This document shows, one piece after another, positions 15,704 to 20,992 of a stretch of DNA of 20,992 nucleotides. The stretch lies in assembly GCA_902562015.1 (NCBI GenBank), contig CACERX010000025.1, positions 1 through 20,992 of the forward strand. The letters are read 5' to 3'. Position 1 is the stretch's first letter; each line of letters starts with the position of its first letter. The position numbers and the translations under genes were made by a program. The DNA comes from an uncultured SAR324 cluster bacterium. Lineage in GTDB: Bacteria > SAR324 > NAC60-12. The notes beneath the pieces are model-generated. The model was not told where the DNA came from, made no database searches, and worked only from the letters and a program-made list of their open reading frames with translations.

Positions 15704-17812
15704 ATGAAACCCGAATCTCAAAAAATTCTTGAAAACACTAGAAATATTGGCATTTCTGCTCACATTGATAGTGGCAAAACAACTCTTACTGAAAGAATTC
15801 TTTACTACGCAGGAAAAATCCATAAAATTGAAGAAGTCCGTGGCGGAGGTTCCGGAGCCACGATGGATCATATGGAACTGGAAAAAGAAAAGGGAATCAC
15901 AATTACATCTGCAGCAACAAGTGTTGACTGGAATGATAAAAAAATAAACATCATTGATACGCCAGGACATGTTGATTTTACCGTAGAAGTTGAACGCTCC
16001 CTAAGAGTTCTTGATGGAGCAATTATGGTATTATGTGGCGTGGCTGGAATTCAGTCACAATCAATTACTGTAGATCGTCAAATGAAACGTTATAATGTTC
16101 CACGACTGGCATTCGTAAATAAACTGGACCGAATGGGTGCAAACCCACATAAAGGGATAAAAGGAATTTGTGATATTCTTAAACTTAATGCAGTCGCAAT
16201 GCAGCTACCAATTGGGCTTGAAGAAGATCATGCAGGAGTGATTGACTTGATCACAATGAAAGCTAATTATTTTGATGGTGAACATGGAGATGATGTTCGC
16301 ATTGAGGAAATACCAGATGATATGAGTGAAGACGCCGAAAAGTATAGGGCGGAGATGTTGGAAGCAGTATCCATGTTTGATGATCAGATGATGGAAGATT
16401 TACTTGAAGAAAATGAAATTGAAGAAGATACCATCCACGCAGCAATAAAAAAAGGGGTACAGTCGCTTGAATTATGTCCAGTTTATATGGGTAGCGCATT
16501 CAAAAATAAAGGAGTTCAATTGCTGCTGGATGCAGTTACCAGATATTTACCTTCTCCTTTGGAATCAGCTTCAACAAAAGCAAAAGATATCAAAACTCAG
16601 GTAGATATCGATTTGAGTTGTGATCCTGATAAGCCCACAGTTGCAATGGCTTTTAAACTTACTGAAGAGCAGTTTGGACAGCTTACATATACTAGGATTT
16701 ATCAGGGGAAACTTTGTAAAGGTGAGCAAGTAATTAATTCAAGGACTGGAAACAAAATGCGAATTGGGCGCATGGTAAGAATGCACTCAAATGACCGTGA
16801 GAACATTGATGAAGCTGAAGCTGGAGATATTGTTGCAATGGTAGGGGTTGATTGTGCCTCAGGGGACACTTTTTGTGGAGATGGAATTCATGTTTCATGT
16901 GAATCGATTTTTGTTCCTAACGCCGTAATTTCTCTGGCAGTTAAGGGCGAAAATAACGAACAGCATATGAAAATGAGTAAAGCACTCGGGAGATTTACTC
17001 GGGAAGATCCAACTTTTCATGTCGCAACTAATGAAGAGTCTGGAGATACAGTAATTTCAGGAATGGGTGAACTTCATTTGGATATTTATATCGAACGCAT
17101 GCGTCGTGAATATGGAATAGATATAATTGTCGGCGCACCACAAGTCAATTACAGAGAGGCAATTACTAAAACTGCAGATTTTGATTATTTACACAAAAAA
17201 CAGACCGGTGGTTCAGGGCAGTTTGCCGGTGTGAGTGGTTCTGTTGAACCACTGCCTCTGGACAATGAAGACGGATTTGAATTTGTTAACAAAATTTTTG
17301 GAGGATCAATCCCTTCAGAACATATTCCTGCTTGTGAAAAAGGATTTAAAGATGTAATGGAAAAAGGTCCCATTGCCGCATTCCCTATGGTTAATATCAG
17401 GGTTACACTTATTGAAGGTAAATACCATGATGTTGATTCCAGCGATTTGGCTTTTCAGCTCGCATCTCGTTACGCTATGCGTCAGGCAGTTGAAAAAGCA
17501 GATCCAGTTTTGCTTGAACCAGTTATGAAAGTTGAAATAGAATCTCCAGGAGAATTTCAGGGATCAGTGATAGGTGATCTAAGTTCTAGGCGTGGAGTTA
17601 TATATGGTACTGAAATGAAAGGTGATGAAACTGTAATCAATTCTGGAGTTCCACTTGGAGAAATGTTTGGTTATGCGACAACGCTACGTTCAATGACTGA
17701 GGGAAAAGCGAATTACACCATGGAGTTTGAAAAATATTCGGAATGTCCAAAATTCGTTCAGGAAAAAGTGATTAAGGAACGACAAGAGAGGCTTAAGGAA
17801 AATGAAGATTAA
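15704..17812 (+). CDS. fusA: Elongation factor G, spd/mitochondrial EFG1 type
   Basis: EF-G is the GTPase that drives ribosomal translocation. The 702-residue protein has all five domains. GTPase motifs are G1 AHIDSGKTT, the switch I region [19 protein letters not shown]3 DTPGH, G4 NKLD, and G5 GSAF. Domain IV follows ([19 protein letters not shown]), and the C terminus has GMGELHLD and [31 protein letters not shown] with GATMD..ELE.EKGITI..AAT is characteristic of mitochondrial EFG1 and its bacterial relatives (spdEFG1), which act in elongation, as opposed to canonical EF-G with HIDAGKTT. It is not next to rpsL, rpsG or tuf, as also known for this subtype. It may be the main translocase or work beside a second EF-G. 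Its stop overlaps the stop of the convergent aminotransferase gene by four bases. Confidence 0.93.
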   Translation: MKPESQKILENTRNIGISAHIDSGKTTLTERILYYAGKIHKIEEVRGGGSGATMDHMELEKEKGITITSAATSVDWNDKKINIIDTPGHVDFTVEVERSLRVLDGAIMVLCGVAGIQSQSITVDRQMKRYNVPRLAFVNKLDRMGANPHKGIKGICDILKLNAVAMQLPIGLEEDHAGVIDLITMKANYFDGEHGDDVRIEEIPDDMSEDAEKYRAEMLEAVSMFDDQMMEDLLEENEIEEDTIHAAIKKGVQSLELCPVYMGSAFKNKGVQLLLDAVTRYLPSPLESASTKAKDIKTQVDIDLSCDPDKPTVAMAFKLTEEQFGQLTYTRIYQGKLCKGEQVINSRTGNKMRIGRMVRMHSNDRENIDEAEAGDIVAMVGVDCASGDTFCGDGIHVSCESIFVPNAVISLAVKGENNEQHMKMSKALGRFTREDPTFHVATNEESGDTVISGMGELHLDIYIERMRREYGIDIIVGAPQVNYREAITKTADFDYLHKKQTGGSGQFAGVSGSVEPLPLDNEDGFEFVNKIFGGSIPSEHIPACEKGFKDVMEKGPIAAFPMVNIRVTLIEGKYHDVDSSDLAFQLASRYAMRQAVEKADPVLLEPVMKVEIESPGEFQGSVIGDLSSRRGVIYGTEMKGDETVINSGVPLGEMFGYATTLRSMTEGKANYTMEFEKYSECPKFVQEKVIKERQERLKENED

Positions 17813-18969
17813 GAAAAATGGAATGCTTTAATCTGCTCGACCACTCTTTCTTGCATACCAGTCGTTATTCCGGGATAAACTGGCAGGGCAAGGACTTCTT
17901 TAGCTGCACTCTCTGAAACAGGGAAATCCCCTTTATTACCTCCCATAAATTTAAAACACTCTTGCAGGTGAAAAGGAATGGGGTAATAAACACCTGATGA
18001 GATTCCCTGTGATTCCAAAAATGATTGCAATTCATCTCGCCTTTCAGTCCTAATTACATACTGGTTAAAAATATGGTGATTTTGCATAGTTTTAGGATGC
18101 ATTGTAGAAGGTGTTCTTATTTTCTCATTTAATTCTGATTCGGTGAATAACATATTGTAATACTGGGCATTTTTTTGGCGTTGTTGATGCCATCCATTTA
18201 AGTGATTCAGCTTAATTCGAATTACTGTGGCCTGAATTGGATCAAGCCTGAAGTTTCCTCCTATCATTCGGTGGTAATAACTTCTCTCAGCACCATGAAC
18301 CCTCTTCAGACGAAGCAATTCAGACAGTTTTGGTTTGTTGACTGTAACAATTCCTCCGTCACCTATTCCTCCTAAATTTTTGGATGGGAAAAAAGAAAAA
18401 CATCCAAAATCACCTATACTACCTGCACATCTTATTTTACCATCGATTTCGCATTCTGCCCCAATCGCCTGAGCACAGTCTTCAATAACAGGGATGTTGA
18501 AATTTTCTGCAATTTTTAATATCTCAGCCATATTGGCACATTGGCCGTAAAGATGAACGGGAATTAATGCTTTAACACGTTTTCTTCTCTCCTCATCCAT
18601 TTCGGCTAATGTCAATCTTAACTGTTCAGGATCAATGTTGAAGGTTTCTGGATCAATATCAACAAAAACTGGAATAGCATTCAATCTTGCTACTACCCCT
18701 GCTGTGGCAAAAAATGAAAAATTTGTTGTTAGCACAATATCTCCAGGCCCAACATCCAAAACCATAAGTGAAATCAGTAATGCGTCTGTGCCCGAAGAAA
18801 CTCCTACGGCATCTTTAGTTCCACAATATTCAGCGATCTCTTTTTCCAACTCATCAATTTCGGGTCCCATGATATACTGGGTTGAATCTATTACCCGGGT
18901 AACTGCTTCAACTATTTCATCACGCAAATCCTTTAAAGGAGGATGCAGATCAAGCAATGGGACTTTCAT
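17809..18969 (-). CDS. DegT/DnrJ/EryC1-family PLP sugar aminotransferase
   Basis: Members transfer an amino group to a nucleotide-linked keto-sugar for cell-surface polysaccharide. The 386-residue length is typical. Seen are the start [32 protein letters not shown], the cofactor-binding Asp164 in [12 protein letters not shown], and the internal aldimine Lys197 in [41 protein letters not shown] and a C-terminal [14 protein letters not shown] follow, both hallmarks of this fold. The pattern is close to the UDP-2-acetamido-3-keto-type enzymes (WbpE/FdtB-like), but with no sugar gene nearby the substrate is open. It may be the last gene of a leftward unit including aat, the SPOR gene and the CPBP gene. 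No terminator separates it from fusA, since the two stops overlap (shared TTA/TAA). Confidence 0.93.
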   Translation of the reverse strand: MKVPLLDLHPPLKDLRDEIVEAVTRVIDSTQYIMGPEIDELEKEIAEYCGTKDAVGVSSGTDALLISLMVLDVGPGDIVLTTNFSFFATAGVVARLNAIPVFVDIDPETFNIDPEQLRLTLAEMDEERRKRVKALIPVHLYGQCANMAEILKIAENFNIPVIEDCAQAIGAECEIDGKIRCAGSIGDFGCFSFFPSKNLGGIGDGGIVTVNKPKLSELLRLKRVHGAERSYYHRMIGGNFRLDPIQATVIRIKLNHLNGWHQQRQKNAQYYNMLFTESELNEKIRTPSTMHPKTMQNHHIFNQYVIRTERRDELQSFLESQGISSGVYYPIPFHLQECFKFMGGNKGDFPVSESAAKEVLALPVYPGITTGMQERVVEQIKAFHFS

Positions 18970-19063
18970 TTAAAAATGCTATTGGTTTTTATGTTTTAGT
19001 TATATTTAAGGGTAAGAATTGTTAAGAAGATAGAATTCATAATTTTGATCTGAAGTCTCAAAA

Positions 19064-19759
19064 TCAAACAAGGACCCAAATATCATATAGCGCATGCGTG
19101 TATGCTGTAATGGCAAAACCTCGTACAAAATAGAGGACAGTAAATAATAATCCTGCACCCCATCGAAAGATGAAACTGTAAAGCTGCCATGTATCTGCCA
19201 TGGAGCCTACATAATGGCTAAGTGAAAACAGAAATGAGGCTAGTAAAACTGAAACAACTATTGCGACTAACTTTTTTTTAAAAAGATTAATTAGCAACCA
19301 AAAAAGTAAATTTAATAAAATTACCCTGAAAATTATTTCTTCGAATAAGCCTGCACCAATTGAAAGAGCAAGATTCTGTATAAACCCACTTCCAGGTCCT
19401 CCGGCAGAAAGTCCGCCCAATCGTAAAATTGATTGTAACAATGTTCCAAGAACCATGCTAAAAGCAAGAGACTCAGCAAGCATCAATGCGAAGTAATTTG
19501 CTTTCAATTTTATTCCGCCTGCTCTTGATTTGGCTATTGGGATTAAAGCAAGTGAAATCCCAATCAAAACAAAGGTTATGTGTTGTGCCTGTAGATCAAA
19601 AGCCATTAAAAAAGTACGTATCCATACATCGGCAGCGTTTCTGATCCCCCAGTACCTTGATTGACTAAGGACAATTAGTATTTCATAAATTACCAGTAAA
19701 GGAAGAGCAGCGACTGCTGAGTAATAGGCTGAGCGTGAATAACGCCAATAATTACTCAT
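19064..19759 (-). CDS. CPBP-family intramembrane glutamic protease (Abi/CAAX-like)
   Basis: This 231-residue polytopic membrane protein has about seven hydrophobic segments. The CPBP catalytic motifs are complete: EE140-141 followed by R145 (LFEEIIFRVIL), F178-x3-H182 (FSLSHY), and H222-x3-D226 (HALYD). The last is usually HxxxN or HxxxB, so it is normal variation. The family covers CAAX-prenyl-type proteases, immunity proteins to bacteriocins and stress-signalling proteases; the bacterial substrate is generally unknown and cannot be told here. A clear Shine-Dalgarno-like AGGGAAAG precedes the ATG, unusual in this window. It is read 64 bases after the SPOR-domain gene and 94 bases before the aminotransferase gene, in the same direction. 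Confidence 0.88.
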   Translation of the reverse strand: MSNYWRYSRSAYYSAVAALPLLVIYEILIVLSQSRYWGIRNAADVWIRTFLMAFDLQAQHITFVLIGISLALIPIAKSRAGGIKLKANYFALMLAESLAFSMVLGTLLQSILRLGGLSAGGPGSGFIQNLALSIGAGLFEEIIFRVILLNLLFWLLINLFKKKLVAIVVSVLLASFLFSLSHYVGSMADTWQLYSFIFRWGAGLLFTVLYFVRGFAITAYTHALYDIWVLV

Positions 19760-19823
19760 TCTTTCCCTGTTCCCTAGCTATTAATTTTAATGGAAAATTT
19801 TGTATGCTTAAATCAGACACAAT

Positions 19824-20585
19824 TTAGAAACGGGTAACTTGAACAGATTGTATAAATTTCAGATTTTTAAGTTTTTCTGCCAGCTCTTTAGTTTTTGAAC
19901 GCTCAATTTTTCCAACTCGCACGCGATAAAGCGTATTACTTCCTGCTGTATGTTTAAAGATGAATGCATCATCAAAACCACTTCTCTTAAGTTTTTCAAC
20001 AAGAATTTTTGCATTTTCATGTTTTCTAGAAGCAAAAACCTGGATTGTGTATGATTCATCTTCTGCGGTTGTGGCAGTTGGTTTAGTTACTACAGGATTT
20101 TTTGCAGAATCAATAATTTTTGCAGTTTTTACAATAGGAGTGTCTGATTTTGGCACTTCAGATTTTTTTGGCTCAGGCGATTCTTTTTTTAAAAGATCAG
20201 TTTTTTTAAGTGAATTTGATTTAGGTTTTTCAGGAGTTATCGGTTTAGGTTTTTCAGGAGTTTTTAATTCTGGTGTTACTGGTTTTTTTATCAGTGCTTC
20301 AGTCTTCTTTTTTAAGTCACGTAATTCTTCCAGATTGATTGATTCCTGTTCTTTATTCCTTTCACTCAGACCAAAAAATTTCAGATCTTCTTCTGACAGG
20401 GGCTCCTCCTCAGAAACATTTGTTTCTACTTCAGGAAATTCTGGTGGGCGTTGCATACTTTTTTTGGTAATCATTCCTAGATAAAAAGCTGCAACAAGAC
20501 TGAATGTACTAAGAGTTGTTAAAAGTATAACAATCGGTAGCGTAAGTTGAATTCGAAAAACTTTTCTTCCTTGTGATTCCGGCAT
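19824..20585 (-). CDS. SPOR-domain membrane protein
   Basis: This 253-residue protein has a single N-terminal membrane segment (about 17-38). A long Pro/Lys/Glu-rich periplasmic linker (about 50-170) contains a duplicated TPEKPK unit. A C-terminal SPOR domain (about 176-253, SYTIQVFASRKHENAKILVEKL ... NTLYRVRVGKIERSK) follows. SPOR domains bind glycan strands lacking stem peptides at division septa, and this layout (short cytosolic tail, anchor, stretchy linker, SPOR) is that of FtsN- and DedD-like division proteins. Whether it has a division role is unproven; no FtsN core peptide can be seen. It starts 23 bases after the aat stop and so is probably cotranscribed with aat. Confidence 0.88.
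   Translation of the reverse strand: MPESQGRKVFRIQLTLPIVILLTTLSTFSLVAAFYLGMITKKSMQRPPEFPEVETNVSEEEPLSEEDLKFFGLSERNKEQESINLEELRDLKKKTEALIKKPVTPELKTPEKPKPITPEKPKSNSLKKTDLLKKESPEPKKSEVPKSDTPIVKTAKIIDSAKNPVVTKPTATTAEDESYTIQVFASRKHENAKILVEKLKRSGFDDAFIFKHTAGSNTLYRVRVGKIERSKTKELAEKLKNLKFIQSVQVTRF
20220..20262. repeat. Two 19-bp direct repeats in the SPOR linker
   Basis: The 19-base unit TTTAGGTTTTTCAGGAGTT occurs at 20220-20238 and again at 20244-20262, a 24-base period. It encodes an eight-residue step of the Pro/Lys linker (TPEKPKPI then TPEKPKSN). It looks like a recent slippage or duplication inside a tolerant linker. Confidence 0.8.
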
Positions 20586-20608
20586 TTCAATTATTTGTTT
20601 GGGTTAAC

Positions 20609-20992
20609 TTAGTTTGTTCTACCATACCATGATCCTTTTATATCAGGTTTTTCAAGATATTGATTAAGTTTCCTCAAAAAAGATTTCCGATCAATTTCCC
20701 GGGCTCCCAGACTTAAGAGATGTTTTGTGGTCATTTGACAATCAATAAGTTTTATTCCAACCTGCTTGGAAAATTCTGCAAGTTTCACTAAAGCTACCTT
20801 AGATGAGTCGTTAACAGTACTGAACATTGACTCCCCAAAAAAACATTGTCCTAATGAAATTCCGTACAGGCCCCCTACTAGTTCACCATTAAGCCAGCTT
20901 TCAACAGAATGCGCATAGCCTTCTTGGTGCAGTTCTGTATAGGCTTGTTGCATTTCAGGAATTATCCAGGTACCTTTGCCTTGTTCAGTTCT
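20609..20992 (-). CDS. aat: Leucyl/phenylalanyl-tRNA-protein transferase, C-terminal part
   Basis: Aat attaches Leu or Phe from charged tRNA to the N terminus of proteins that begin with Lys or Arg, marking them for ClpAP degradation. The fragment has the conserved core TWIIPEMQQAYTELHQEGYAH, then VESWLNGELVGGLYGISLGQ, FFGESMFS, and LIDCQMTTKHLLSLGAREIDR. These are the acyl-tRNA-binding and catalytic blocks of the family. The frame is open to the window edge and the N-terminal part lies outside; an internal ATG at 20953 should not be taken as the start because TWIIPE upstream is conserved. It precedes the SPOR gene by 23 bases. Confidence 0.95.
   Translation of the reverse strand, partial: RTEQGKGTWIIPEMQQAYTELHQEGYAHSVESWLNGELVGGLYGISLGQCFFGESMFSTVNDSSKVALVKLAEFSKQVGIKLIDCQMTTKHLLSLGAREIDRKSFLRKLNQYLEKPDIKGSWYGRTN

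Noticed and set aside
19960..20484. Long plus-strand open frame opposite the SPOR gene
   Set aside because: Ser/Phe/Gly-rich low-complexity product of the antisense of a Pro/Lys/Glu-rich linker; no start signal or family.
1..20992. tRNA genes, CRISPR arrays, insertion sequences
   Set aside because: No T-loop/anticodon pattern, no regularly spaced repeats and no transposase-like protein seen on either strand.

Overview
The window is AT-rich bacterial chromosome, about one-third G+C by eye. It is densely but not maximally packed: short spacers, a few longer AT-rich gaps, and no tRNA, rRNA, CRISPR array, insertion sequence or phage gene that I can see. The mix suggests an uncultured proteobacterium-like lineage. 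EF-P comes with an EpmA-type lysyl ligase, and GluQ and Aat are typically proteobacterial. EF-G is of the mitochondrial/spd-EFG1 type known from delta-proteobacteria, spirochaetes and planctomycetes. SelD is itself a selenoprotein, and CIRCE and SAM-I (S-box) elements are both present. A marine delta-like clade such as SAR324 would fit, but that is inference; no marker settles it. Most start codons lack a clear Shine-Dalgarno sequence.

Left part (1-7600), mainly rightward: the 3' end of ruvB; a very long GlnD-like nucleotidyltransferase/HD/ACT protein with an unusual N-terminal coiled-coil extension; a promoter plus SAM-I riboswitch and a long leader in front of metA; and a membrane-anchored protein with an extremely basic tail. 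A leftward HNH nuclease gene and a TerB-like gene follow, the latter ending near a strong intrinsic terminator.

Middle (7700-13800): a 73-codon orphan gene is read leftward from a promoter that contains a CIRCE operator, which suggests HrcA heat-shock control. Then come a DUF6122 membrane protein, epmA and efp (all leftward), gluQ (rightward), and leftward greA, a small lipoprotein and an FAH-family hydrolase.

Right part (13800-20992): an 800-base gene-poor stretch holds a candidate small RNA ending in a terminator. It precedes selD, in which codon 13 is UGA followed at the right distance by a bacterial SECIS-like hairpin. The automatic open reading frame therefore begins 89 codons too late. 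The spd/mt-type EF-G gene follows and overlaps by four bases a convergent DegT-type aminotransferase gene. Upstream of the latter on the minus strand lie a CPBP protease, a SPOR-domain protein and a partial aat, possibly one transcription unit.

Taken together this is a housekeeping region rich in translation and tRNA-chemistry functions: EF-P and its modifying enzyme, GluQ, Aat, EF-G and SelD. It also carries cis-regulation for methionine, heat shock and selenium. The best leads for something new are the CIRCE-controlled orphan gene, the oversized GlnD, the candidate RNA upstream of selD and the charge-split membrane protein.
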